Below are positions 11,619 to 21,922 of a stretch of 64,000 nt of DNA, one piece after another; within the stretch, counting starts at the first letter, position 1; every line of letters starts with the position of its first letter. The notes beneath the pieces were generated by a model. It was not told where the DNA came from and did no database searches. It saw only the letters and a program-made list of their open reading frames with translations. This DNA is from Typha latifolia (Eukaryota; Streptophyta; Magnoliopsida; Poales; Typhaceae). The DNA lies in NCBI GenBank assembly GCA_019914945.1, contig CM034101.1:17061188-17125187 (forward strand). The letters run 5' to 3'. A program made the position numbers and the translations under genes.

Positions 11619-12490
11619 ATGGTATGCTTGAAGGTGTTCGGCCAACCTGCATCCACGGATGTCGCCAGGGTGCTGACGTGTCTCTTCGAGAAGAACAAGG
11701 AGTTCCAGCTTGTTAGGACTGACACATTCAAGGGAGACCACAAGGTCCCTGAGTTCCTCAAGCTGCAGGCAAGTATTTGGTGAAGTGTTGCTATCCATAT
11801 CTTCATGTTATCAGCTTTACCGGTAGCATTGCACTCCACTAAGGAGATGACTTCTGGTTGTTCCATCAAATCTTGCAGGATCCAAGTGGTCAGGTGACAT
11901 TTAAAGATGAAGATGGCCCTCTTGTAGGTATGGAAATCATAAGTGATCCAATTGCTGTTTGTTATATAAATGCTAGTCATATATGAACTCTTTTCTTCTA
12001 TGCAGATTCAAGGGAAATATGCAGGCATATCTGTGTAAAGTATGCAGATGAAGGTAACAAGACTCTTTTTGGAACCGGAGTTCTGGAGAGGGCATCAATC
12101 GAACAGTGGCTACAATCAGAAGCTGTGAACTTTGACCCTCTCAGCTCTGCACTACTCTTCCATTTGGCTTTTGCAGAACCATTGGGCATAAGACCTGATC
12201 AATCTGTGATAGAAAGAAATGAGAAGAATCTTTCTAAAGTCCTTGATATCTATGACAGGAGGCTTGGAGAGAATGAATACCTGGCAGGTGATGAATTCAC
12301 ACTTGCTGACCTCTCACACCTTCCGAATACGCATTATCTGGTGACGAGGTCTGAGAGGGGCAGGAAGCTTTTTACTTCAAGGAAGAATGTGCACAGGTGG
12401 TGGAGAGCAATCTCAACTCGGCCTCCCTGGAAGAAAGTAATAGAAATGCAGAGAGAGCATCTTGATGGACTTGAGAAATCAACTATGTAA
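11619..12490 (+). CDS. GSTF: Glutathione S-transferase, phi class (copy 1)
   Basis: Cytosolic enzyme joining glutathione to electrophiles, used in detoxification and stress. Exons: 11619-11768, 11879-11927 and 12006-12490, giving 227 residues. The N-terminal thioredoxin-like domain has the catalytic-serine motif in FGQPASTDVARVLTCLFEK. The glutathione-binding DSREICRHI lies across the exon 2/3 join. The C-terminal helical domain has LERASIEQWLQSE, then YLAGDEFTLADLSHLP and KNVHRWWRAISTRPPWKKV, all typical of phi class. The two introns sit exactly where they do in the downstream copy. Intron 1 begins with GC rather than GT (CTGCAG|GCAAGT), so ORF callers stop early here. Confidence 0.95.
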
Positions 12491-14070
12491 AATGTCTGTT
12501 CTCATGTCTTTGCTTGCTGTGTTTGTTTGGCTTCTCTATATCTTGTGGTCTCTCTGTTGTATCCTATTTAGTGATGAAAATCCTACTTGATCCTATAGGA
12601 TCAGTAGTTATATGCAAGTAAGTTCATCTGCCAAGTAATGAGAAGTATTAATATGTAGTTTGAGAAACTTATTGCTGCAGTTAAAAACTACCAGAGTTCA
12701 TTAAACTTTTGCGATAATGCTTTACGGTGGTGGCATCTTCTTTCTATTACAATGTGACTCAGACTGTACAGTGGAAGACCAAGAAAGATCTCAGAAAGTA
12801 TCTTGAAACTGAACTTGACTAACAAATTTCTGATTTAGGTATTCAGGCAAGCATTAGATTCCATGCCGGATTTGGCACACTTGGGTCGAGCTGAGTTTGA
12901 ATGAGCACTACTAACTGAGCAGACATCTCAACATTTTTTTTTCTTTCTTTGAGCCCATAAAATGCAGATGGAATACTGATTAGCAGTGCCAAGAAAATAT
13001 CATGATAAAAGAAAATATTGATCATAAGGAGAAATAAGTTCCAGATTAGAACTGTATGATGCCTACGATCATAAAGGCATAAGAAACTACAGAGATTTCT
13101 TCCTTATGTTGCTAGGTCCAGCACCACTCACAGATGACGAGATAATGCATTTCAATTTCTTAAGAGATTGGTTATATGCATTACTCCACTGTCAGTAAAC
13201 CTCCAGCTCCGAAAGAATGGTTGTTCTTGATCCAAGTTGATTCATAAGTTCCTCTGTTTTACTGTCTCTGTTCTTAATGCAAGTTGAACCTACTGTCATT
13301 TTCATCATTACACAATGTTACCATGGTACTTAGTAAAAATGATCGCAACAATAGCAGATTATATAAGATGCAAACTGTGCGTACATACAAAATGGTAAAT
13401 AGAAGATTCCTAACGAAGATATGCGAAATAGTTCCTTGAAGAAGAAGGAAGCATCAAGCTAATTAATGCATTCGAAAAATTCCAAAGCCTTTGGAGCTTC
13501 CTGTGAACTCATAGGGAAAATATTCTGCAGTGATTTTCCTTTCTAGTTTCTCAACTAAAGGTGATACGTCCTGTTACCTTATATGCATTACTTTATACCA
13601 ATTAATCCAACCTTCAGTAATTCAGAAGTACTAATGAAGCAGAAGTCTTAATTAACAATTTTGACTCCAAGACAGGTACAAAATCTTGTAGCTTATAATT
13701 GAAGCACAAACTGGACCTGTCATTCATTCCTTTATATTCTTTAATACTTTTGACTCTAAATCTTGCCATAAGACCAGACTAAGTCTAGAGTCTTAATGGA
13801 GAAGCTCCATCTTAAAAGAAACAAAATCCACATAATGATCTCCATCACCCCCATTGTATTTCCATTAGCCTTTCTCTTTTCTCTTTCCCTTTTCCTTTAA
13901 TTTTTTTCTCTTTTCCTTTTAATATTACCTTACTGGGAAGCAAGGCACATTTGTTGCCTACTATCCATGTTTTAAAACCCCCCTCCCCCCTCCCACTATC
14001 CGAATACTCAGACTACTAACAAGTAATAACAGAGTGCATTTAGTTCCCTCCACCATCCTCAACCATTTCA
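12491..14070. other. Intergenic region between the tandem GSTs
   Basis: AT-rich. The first part holds the 3' flank of copy 1. From 13850 to 13990 it is strongly pyrimidine-rich (repeated CTTTTCC and a C-run near 13980), which probably marks the promoter or leader of copy 2. No extra GST exon remnants are seen. Confidence 0.45.
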
Positions 14071-15128
14071 ATGGCAAGTGTGAAGGTTTTTGGATCACCG
14101 ACCTCCGCCGAGGTGGCGAGGGTGTTGACGTGCCTATTTGAGAAGGAAGTTGAATTCCAGCTTATTCGTGTCGACACCTTCAAGGGCCAAAAGCGCTTGC
14201 CCGAGTACCTCAAGCTACAGGTATATATATATATATATTAATATTCTTTCCATATAAAAGATTGCTAGCTATCAAAATATTGATACCAACGAGTGGGACT
14301 TTGAGCAATCTCACCAATCTACTCTTCTATTCCAGCCTCAAGGTCAAGCACTCACCTTTGAAGATGAAAAGATGACCCTCGTGGGTAAGGGCAATATCCT
14401 TTAAAATTTTACTTTTTAGCACCACATATTTGAGGCTATATTTTATACTATTTTGAATCATTATTTTTTTAAAGATAAATTGACCAGAGTCTTATATATA
14501 CCACTGCTCTTCGGGAGAAGTGTACTTTAGAAACTTTCTTGACGAATAAATGAAAAATATAGGCTCGAAAGGGTTTGCACATAATAAACATAAAACATAA
14601 GGTGCTAAATGTAAATTACCAGTATTAAGTTGCAATCTGCTTACCATCTGTTTGATCTTAGACTCGAGAGAGATCTGCCGCCACATAGCAGAGAAATACC
14701 AGGAAAAAGGCAACAGGGACCTCCTCGGCAGCGGCACGCTTGAGAGAGCTTCCATCGAGCAATGGTTGCAAACGGAGGCCTACAGCTTCGACCCTCCGGC
14801 CTCAGCGCTGGTGTTCAACCTGGCATTCGCACCTCTCATGGATATAGAGAAGGATGAGGAGGTGATCGAGCGGAGCAAGAAGAAGCTGATTAAGGTGCTC
14901 GACATCTATGAGCAGAAGCTGGCGGAGACGCGCTACTTGGCTGGCGACAAGTTCACGCTCGCCGACCTCTCCCACCTCCCCAGTGCCCACCGCCTTGTGA
15001 CAAATGCTGGGTGCCGCTCGCTGTTCACATCGAGGAAGAGGGTGAACAGGTGGTGGGAGGAGATCTCGAACCGGGCGTCATGGAGGAATGTGGTCGGAAT
15101 GCAGCAGGAGGCACCGCCAATGATATGA
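14071..15128 (+). CDS. GSTF: Glutathione S-transferase, phi class (copy 2)
   Basis: Tandem paralogue of the gene at 11619. Exons: 14071-14220, 14336-14384 and 14662-15128, giving 221 residues. Exons 1 and 2 have identical lengths in both copies (150 and 49 bases). The N terminus MASVKVFGSPTSAEVARVLT keeps Ser at the catalytic position. The glutathione-site motif DSREICRHIAEKY and the C-terminal YLAGDKFTLADLSHLPSAH are present, as is RVNRWWEEISNRASWRNV. Intron 1 here has a normal GT donor. Exon 3 is notably more GC-rich than the copy 1 equivalent, so the two have drifted in base composition. Confidence 0.95.
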
Positions 15129-15689
15129 GATGGTGGGTTGCGAAAGTTGCCATATTGCACGATGCTGGCCTTTGGTTATGTTCTTTTCCTGTGAGTGTTT
15201 GAATTGTGTCTTGGAGTCCAGAGTCTGGAATCTCCTTCTCGTCATTTGCTTACAGCATGTTGCTTTTGCTTCTTTATGTGTTGGGGTCTTGAAGTTAGTC
15301 CATGGCTTTGTGCCAGTGGCACTACAGTTTGTTATCGAATAAGAAGTAAAGAGTTCTTCTCAATGTTACAATCTGCATTATTGGTTATTGCAAAAAAACC
15401 TTTCATCTTTCACAGTCTAATCACATTCTAAGCTTCAAATGGAGCAAATAAATTGAAACATCAGCAGAATCATTATAATCATTGTTCAATCCATTACAAT
15501 ACAATCTGCTATCAGGAACAGAGGTATGAATAGGAAGCAGAGTAAAATACCTACTTCAAAGATTGGAACCAATCAATGCTCTTATGCTACATAACCAGAT
15601 CACTCTTATCACTTCCCAGTTCTGCTATCAGAAATTGCTCCTTATTGCTATTGAATCCATACTAAAACTGCAATGCGTACCTGCAGAAT

Positions 15690-16727
15690 TCATTCTTCTA
15701 AACCAGCACCATCAGCTCCAACAACGAACCCTCTCTCCACAGCATAATCCACAAAGCCATAAAGAGGAAGCACTCTATTCCCGTGCTCGCTAAACTTCTC
15801 CAGCTCCTCCTTCGCCTTCTCACGGAGCTCCTCTACGAGCTCGAGCGCCCGCTCCATGCCGACCGCTCTCACGACGCTCGCGTTGCTCCGCATCTTGCCG
15901 GCTCCGCCGTTAGACTCCATTAACACATCGTCCACCAATTGGTACAATACCCCCACCGCCCTCCCGTACCTCCGCAGCGCCTCGCTCTCTTCCTCCCCGG
16001 CTCCGCCGAGCAATCCGCCGCAGACCGCTGAGCATTCTGCCATCTCCCCGAACTTCTTCTCCATGACGAGGAGGACCTCCGCCTCGCCGCCCGCGGCGGA
16101 GCCGGAGAGATCGAGGTACTGGCCGGCGGCCATCCCGGTGGATCCGACGGCGCGGGCGATCTCGTTGAGGACGCGGAGGAGGGTGTCGCTGGGGACGAGG
16201 GAGGGAGGCGTGCGGTCGATGACATGGGCAAAAGAGAGGGGGAAGAGAGCATCGCCGGCGAGGATGGCGAGGTCGACGCCGAAGAGGGCCTGGGTGGAGG
16301 GGTGGCCGCGGCGGAGGTCGGCGGAGTCCATGCAAGGGAGGTCGTCGTGGACTAGGGAGGCGGCGTGGCACATCTCGAGGGCGGTGGCGGTGGGGAAGGC
16401 GGCCGAGCGGTGGCCGCCGACGAGCTCGCAAGCTGCAACGCACATGACCGGGGAGGCGCGCTTGGCGGCGCCGGAGAGGACGGAGTGGCGCATGGCCTCG
16501 TGGATGCGGGCAGGGTAGCGTAGGGGGAGGGCGGCGGAGAGCTCGGAATTGATCTCAGATCTTAGGGTTTCCCAGTAGCTACGGAGGTCGAAGGAGGAAG
16601 AAGAGGCGACGGTGGAAGAGGAGGAGCAACGGAGGGAGAGATGGTGGGGTTTGTGGAATAGCAGGGACGGAGAAGGGGTTTTGGCGAAGATGAGATGGGG
16701 AGAGAAGAAGAGGGCGGATAAGGCCAT
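15690..16727 (-). CDS. SSU-II: Geranylgeranyl diphosphate synthase small subunit type II (GGPPS-recruiting type)
   Basis: Intronless, 345 residues. By family knowledge this is a plastid regulatory subunit that binds a catalytic GGPP synthase and steers prenyl diphosphate supply for chlorophyll, carotenoid and other isoprenoid synthesis. The first 45 residues are Ser-rich and non-acidic, as in a plastid transit peptide. Two CxxxC motifs (C96-C100 in SPVMCVAACEL, C232-C236 in AECSAVCGG) define the small-subunit group and mediate pairing. The first Asp-rich motif is present (D128, D129, D134 in HDDLPCMDSADLRRG). The second is broken: D266-D267 is followed by M270 where an active synthase has Asp. 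That argues for a non-catalytic or weakly catalytic role. The start at 16727 is the first ATG (context GTCATGGCC); the longer frame begins with TTG. A TATA box lies 64 bases upstream. Confidence 0.92.
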   Translation of the reverse strand: MALSALFFSPHLIFAKTPSPSLLFHKPHHLSLRCSSSSTVASSSSFDLRSYWETLRSEINSELSAALPLRYPARIHEAMRHSVLSGAAKRASPVMCVAACELVGGHRSAAFPTATALEMCHAASLVHDDLPCMDSADLRRGHPSTQALFGVDLAILAGDALFPLSFAHVIDRTPPSLVPSDTLLRVLNEIARAVGSTGMAAGQYLDLSGSAAGGEAEVLLVMEKKFGEMAECSAVCGGLLGGAGEEESEALRRYGRAVGVLYQLVDDVLMESNGGAGKMRSNASVVRAVGMERALELVEELREKAKEELEKFSEHGNRVLPLYGFVDYAVERGFVVGADGAGLEE

Positions 16728-16790
16728 GACAGTGAATGGAATGAAAGCCCGAGACGTGATTTGCAATACCTATCGGGAGTTCCGATTTGA

Positions 16791-16796
16791 TTTATA
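16791..16796 (-). promoter_or_regulatory. TATA box of the GGPPS small-subunit gene
   Basis: TATAAA on the minus strand, 64 bases before the ATG, adjacent to GGGCCC (16798-16803), a common plant promoter element. The whole promoter must lie between here and the U4 gene end near 16873, or overlap that gene. Confidence 0.6.
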
Positions 16797-16872
16797 GGGC
16801 CCATTTCTTTGGATTTACAAATTTTCTTATTTAATGGGAATATTTTTAAAATTTTGGTATTGGTAAGGCTTT

Positions 16873-17026
16873 ACCCTGGGTTAGAGGGAGCCCCTTTCAG
16901 AAATTCTCAAAGGCAAACTGAGCAGAACCCAGGCCAAAGAGGAGGGTTGGAAATAGTTTTCAACCAGCAATTGACGCGCCTCGGTTATAACCTCACTAGC
17001 TGCGTCATTGCCCCAAGCGCAAAGAT
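16873..17026 (-). ncRNA. U4: U4 small nuclear RNA
   Basis: From 17026 downward the minus strand reads ATCTTTGCGCTTGGGGCAAT, the conserved U4 5' end that pairs with U6 (stem II). It continues with the 5' stem-loop and stem I region containing GAGGTTATAACCGAGGCG and TTGCTGGTTGAAAACTATTT. The 3' part contains a candidate Sm site, AATTTCTGA, and GAAAGGGGCTCC. U4 holds U6 inactive in the U4/U6.U5 tri-snRNP of the spliceosome. The promoter (USE plus TATA at Pol II spacing) is intact, which favours a functional gene. The C inside the candidate Sm-site U-run is worth comparing with other copies. The 3' end is an estimate from typical length (about 150 nt). Confidence 0.93.
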
Positions 17027-17051
17027 GGTTATCCAAAGCAGCTGCGGCCTC

Positions 17052-17103
17052 TATATATAATAGTCGTCTAACTTCCGCCATCTCTCCTCTGCCGATGTGG
17101 GAC
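17052..17103 (-). promoter_or_regulatory. Plant snRNA promoter: USE and TATA of U4
   Basis: On the minus strand, GTCCCACATCG (17103-17093) is an exact plant upstream sequence element. The TATA box TATATATA (17059-17052) starts 33 bases later and ends 26 bases before the U4 start. A USE-to-TATA spacing of about four helical turns is the arrangement that directs RNA polymerase II rather than III in plant snRNA genes. Confidence 0.93.
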
Positions 17104-17342
17104 TATTCCTATTTACCACCATTAACACTTATAAAGAGTCCTAATGTGGACCTGATAGCACAGCTATAAACATTCTTATAATCTTATATGTGCTACTTAA
17201 ATTTCGCCTAATTCTTAATATCAATTTTCCCGAGGCCAAATTTGTGATGCATTACAGCACAATTAACAATATATATCTTCTATCCATCATCATTTACCAC
17301 ATAATACAATAGCATATTAGAATCGCAGTTCTCATCTCCCTC

Positions 17343-18378
17343 TCACCTTCTGCAGACAATACCCTGCCCTCCATCTTTCTCTTTACTTCCACAAGTAATC
17401 ACTGGCAGGTCATGCACCTGCTGAACGCCTTCTCTTCTCGATCCAAACTGCGAGACGGCACAGTCTGTGGCAAATAAATGAGACGATGCAAACTTATCGG
17501 CGCCGCCCATGATCGGCATCGGCGCCCCCATCTTAACTCGGCTGCGATAACCCGGCGCATATGTCTGTCCCAGGACGCCGTTCACCGACGAGCTCAGTGA
17601 GCTAAACTTGAAGCTCAGCTCCAGATGAGCAAAGCAGTCGACGTCGTCCTTTATGTCATACCCATGCAACCTTGATTCCTCTGCAGTGATAGGAACTACT
17701 CTTGCTCTCATCTTGAACAAGCCAACCACTTCAGCCACTATTCCATTCTCATCGCCAACGCGTTTGATTGCTAATTCTTTGTCAGGGAACAACCACGTCT
17801 CTCCATCTTCAGTCGGAATTTTGATGTCCGCTCCATTGAATTGTATCTTCATGTTATCGTCGGATCGATGCCATTTTGCAACCTTCTTGGCTTCTATGTA
17901 CAACTGATGTGGCCCAAACAAGAGCCCGAGTGATTGGACCCAAGTGAAGTCCCTCCCCTTGCTGCTCTTTTTTCCAATGAAGTGGGCATTGATGTGAATG
18001 TCAGGGTCTGTGATGAGGCAGAAGTCCTTGTCTTTCCTCCCATGGAAGTAGAATGTTATGCCATCGCCTCCTATGAAGCGCGGATCTTGGCAAACCGCTC
18101 CTGGCTTGTCGCAGTCTGCGGTATACATTCGAGACATTATGTTCAACTCTATGTTTCTTATAAGATTCGAACTAGAAGGAAATCAAATAAGACTTACCAC
18201 AGTAAGGTTTACATATCTTGCAATCAACCTCACATAGATTAGGACAAGCAGGTGGACATTTAAGAGGGATTCCATAGCACTTTCCGTAGTAGGGATCCCT
18301 GCACTTAGCTTTTCCAGCACTGGCACGATGACAGAGGAAGCAACTTAAAGCAATCAAAAGTGCCCAAGAGTATCCCAT
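17343..18378 (-). CDS. Secreted root-cap-domain protein, cysteine-rich N terminus
   Basis: Exons (minus) 18378-18198 and 18115-17343, giving 317 residues; the junction completes an Asp codon. Residues 1-22 form a signal peptide (MGYSWALLIALSCFLCHRAS). A compact Cys/Pro-rich segment follows (residues 26-70, with CRDPYYGKCYG, CPPACPNLC and CKICKPYCD). The rest, from about residue 75, is a root-cap-type beta-rich domain with ITFYFHGRKDKDFCLITDPD, IHINAHFIGKK and DCFAHLELSFKFS. It ends with CAVSQFGSRR and Cys near the terminus. The family is known from root-cap and late-embryogenesis-type transcripts; its biochemical activity is not established. Probably extracellular or cell-wall located. Confidence 0.85.
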
Positions 18379-21122
18379 GGTTCCTCTTCTTCTTCCACCT
18401 TAGAAGAGATGAACTTAGGCATCCACGGATGTGTTCAAATAGCACTTCCGAAAAGCTAAGTGCATCATGTGGACTGAGTTTTAAACAAGCATGATGACAG
18501 CGGTTAGGCCTTCTACTGCCTAACTGGAGCTCTATGAATTCAGATGAAAGTCAACCGTGATAGTAAGATTCCCTTGTGATGACTTGCGAGTTGCTATTAT
18601 CTTATTCCATTTGTTTTCGAAGAACAAGTCAGATCGTATCGATCAATTGCATGAATTCTTCTTTAGTGAGAAAGCCAACAAATTTGCAACTAATCTCCAT
18701 TTTATAGTACTGAAACAGATAAATGCAAGGATCAGGCAAACCATGCAGGTACAATTAATGGAAGGCATCCTTAATTCAATATTTCGTGGTAGATAGTACC
18801 ATCATATATGTCAAACTTATATGACAATTATAAATGATTAATTTTAGTTAAATTGGTAGTCTAAATGGCTGCCCTGATGGAAGAGTTGAGCAATCTCCAC
18901 ATGGCGATCATAACTTGGCACATTGCCGGGGCTGTCAAAAATAATCTAGCTGCCTCCGGTTTGACTTGCTAATGTTTAATGCGCAAAAGAGAGTCAATTT
19001 AAGGTTGATCAAGTTCAATTTAAGCTTACATTGATTCAGACTTAAAATTACTCGTTAATCTAACTTGTTTAGACTCAAGCTCGATTCAAATTCAAAATTA
19101 GCTTAAATTAATATTATTTTAATTCATACTTAATTCTATAATTTGACTCGAAAATTAATTTCAATTCTAAGTTTGATCAAAACTCGACTCGAATACACCC
19201 TGCATGGCTTAAATTTTGGTTCTTGTTATTCCAAAATGTGACATGTAATGAACTATAACAATTTGGACCAGTTAATTGATCACATGAATTAACGATGCTG
19301 TCAAAGCCATCGTTGTCATCGTTTATTTTATTAGCTTATTCCCCCCCACTTCCGTGTAGTTTGTGCTAAGAGTAGTAGAGATTGAAAAGAAAAGGGAAGA
19401 AACTTTTGCCATTACACATACCAATATACCATAGACCAATAAAATAAACGTTTTCCTCAACTTAGTTTGCATCAATTTACGTATCACTTGTAATGTATTT
19501 TCACAATATGTAGGGTCGGTTGTATGAGATGGATGATATACTTTTGAAAGAAAAATGACAGATAACTTTCTTTGTAATTTCCACATGAAACACCAGCTAA
19601 ATAAAGATCTAGAAACTACATCGAGAACTATCTGCGAAATAAATTCTTGATCATCTTTGATGTCAAATTAGGACATTCCATTAGTACACGTCTATTTTAG
19701 TATCATCCTTCAAGGAGCAATTATGATTTCATATCATTTATAAAGAGACAAGTCCTGTTCTTTGAAAATTATGTCTCAACAATCGCAATATGTTGTTAGG
19801 TTTGAACTACAAATAATTAAAGATATGATGAAGCAGTTGTATTAGACCTTCTTCTTCCTCGTTGGGTTTCTTTCTCTGGTTATGTGGAATGTTCACAGAA
19901 GGTGGAGGGATTTAATTAATTAAAAGACAAGCAGAAGGTGGAGGGATGCTTCCCAGGCACCAATATTGAAGAGAGGAAACCGCTCAAATTTCCACAAAAC
20001 TATGGGTATAATTAATTGGTCGCAAGTGGTGGGGTTTGGGGGTGGTGGTACCCTTTTTGAATTGCCTGCTACGATCTTATTCTCTTCTGGGGACGGCTCC
20101 ACTCCACCTACGACTTCTAAATTACAAAGATATAATATTTGTGCACAAGGTTACGTTCTCCGAGGCTCACTTGTGTCAAGTATGGATTGGCCTGGACTTT
20201 TAGTGTAATCGTAGTAATTCTTTAAAATGTTATCCAAGGTAGTGATACAAAGTGATAAAATATGTAGTTGAGATATGGAGGAAGAGATAGCAATCATTGA
20301 ACTAATACAACAAATTTTACAGGGTTATTGGGTGTGGGGTTTGTGAAAGAGCAAGTTGGTCTCATAGAGGTCCAGCCACTCTTCGTTATCCAGTTATATA
20401 AAAAGCGATAAAGTTTCAATAGAATAATTTGCTAACCATAAGCACTAACTAAAATATCTCTCATCTAGATATTCTTAGTATTATCTATTTTTATACAAAA
20501 ACTATATAATACCTCTCACATCTTTTACAGTGTCAGATGATAGTATAAAATATAAAATAATAATCTTATCTTTAACTTCTATCACGCAATAATTTTTTTA
20601 ATGGAAAAAAAGGCAACGATCTTAATTTTATAAAAGACTGATTAAAATTTTTTAAAATAAAAGAAAATTAATTTTAAACATAAATATATAATAATTATTG
20701 AATGGTTGATGCAGTGTGTATGGTTGATTGAGGAGTTGATGCACGTGATGATGCGCCTGAGAGACTCTAAATAGATTCTCTAAAATCGAAACCGTTCACC
20801 ATTTGCTGACGTAAGATCATTGTAATAGTCGGACTCGAACCCAATCACAGCCCCAGTCCGGACGTGTCTACCCGATCGATCGCCCGACACGTGCCATCAA
20901 CGGCCCGCATTCTGCCAATATCCACCCCGTTCCAAAAGGGAAGATGCCGCAGAATATTCTCCTCGGATTTCTCCTCCTATATATATATATATATATGTCC
21001 GTCCTCGCAATTCTCATTAACTATCGTCCATCCCAAGATTAACTCTAATCCTTAGTTTTCTCCTCTTCCTATATTTACCACCCACTCCCCAAATCCGTTT
21101 GCCCCAACGCAGTTGTAACGTT
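18379..21122. other. Gene-free interval with degenerate repeats and the SEC14-like promoter
   Basis: No gene is seen. Positions 18980-19200 consist of AT-rich words built on AGCTTAAA, TCAAGCTCG and ACTCGAAT, resembling worn plant transposon sequence. Positions 20000-20060 are G-rich (GGTGGGGTTTGGGGGTGGTGG). TGACGTAAG, a bZIP-type site, occurs near 20808. Confidence 0.4.
20888..20996 (+). promoter_or_regulatory. G-box and TATA region of the SEC14-like gene
   Basis: ACACGTGCC contains a CACGTG G-box (20888-20893), the core of ABA-responsive elements. A long TATATA run (20979-20996) lies 127-144 bases before the ATG. Together they look like the core promoter of the downstream gene. ABA or light responsiveness is only inferred. 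Confidence 0.5.
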
Positions 21123-21922
21123 ATGACTCCGCTCACGGATCAAGAGCTCCTCTTGGAGAAGCTCGAGGTGGTCAAAATCCAAGGCAAGGACAAGAAGGGC
21201 CGCGCCATCCTCCGCATCGTCGGCAAGTTCTTCCCCGGTAAGATCACGGTGTTTGATCGATTTGTTTACTTATTTTTGTTGCAATTAACTCGGAATCGAG
21301 ATATTGATCGATCTATCGTGATGGGATCGTACCAGCTAGGGTTTTGGGAGGAGGCGTTGAGGAGGCGTTGAAGGGGTACCTGGAGAAGCGGGTGTTCCCG
21401 AAACTGGGTGATGGGAGGCCGTTCGTCGTCGTGTACGTCCACACCCGGGTCCACCGCGGCGACAACTTCCCCGGCGTTGCCGCCCTCCGATCCGTCTACG
21501 AGTCCGTGCCGCCGGCCGTCCGTGAAGCCCTCCAGGCTGTCTACTTCCTCCACCCCGGCCTCCACGCCCGCCTCTTCTTCGCCACCTTCGGTCGCTTCCT
21601 CTTCAGCTCCGGGTAAGTGACCCCAGCGCACGTTAGCCTTCCCGGCGCACTTTAATTTTTCATTTGGTACCAATTATTGATGATAGTGATCGTACTTTTT
21701 AGGTTGTACGGGAAGGTGAGGTATGTGAGTCGCTTGGAGTTCCTGTGGGAGCACATGAGGAAGAAGGAGGTGGAGATACCGGAATTCGTGTACGACCATG
21801 ATGAGGAGCTGGAGCACCGTCCGTTGATGGATTACGGTTTGGAGAGCAATCACCACCTCGAATACGACGCGCCGGGGTTGGATTCCGTCGGGTCCATGTT
21901 CTCGCTGCGGTGTATCTCGTAG
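21123..21922 (+). CDS. Small SEC14/CRAL-TRIO-like protein
   Basis: Exons 21123-21237, 21351-21612 and 21703-21922, giving about 198 residues. The protein resembles plant single-domain proteins described as SEC14 cytosolic factor-like (Arabidopsis At4g35750 from memory). Landmarks are KVVKIQGKDKKGRAILRIVG near the N terminus, then PFVVVYVHTRVHRGDNFPGV and REALQAVYFLHPGLHARLFF. Next come ATFGRFLFSSGLYGKVRYV and EFVYDHDEELEHRPLMDYGL. The end SMFSLRCIS is typical. CRAL-TRIO folds bind lipids or small hydrophobic ligands, but no ligand is known here. The exon 2 acceptor is ambiguous by one codon (21351 or 21354); an apparent CTAG|GG site at 21340 breaks the frame. The ATG at 21123 is chosen because the longer frame starts with TTG. 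Confidence 0.88.

Noticed and set aside
15856..16518. 220-codon ORF opposite the GGPPS small subunit
   Set aside because: GC-rich antisense shadow with no recognisable domains.
16728..16766. Longer N terminus for the GGPPS small subunit
   Set aside because: The extension begins with TTG; the first ATG is at 16727 and has good context.
16881..17081. 66-codon minus-strand ORF
   Set aside because: The sequence is the U4 snRNA and its TATA region, so the ORF is accidental.
20821..20870. tRNA-like T-loop (GGGTTCGAGTCC on the minus strand)
   Set aside because: No acceptor stem, D arm or anticodon arm can be built around it.
21099..21122. Longer N terminus for the SEC14-like protein
   Set aside because: It also begins with TTG; ATG at 21123 fits the family start.
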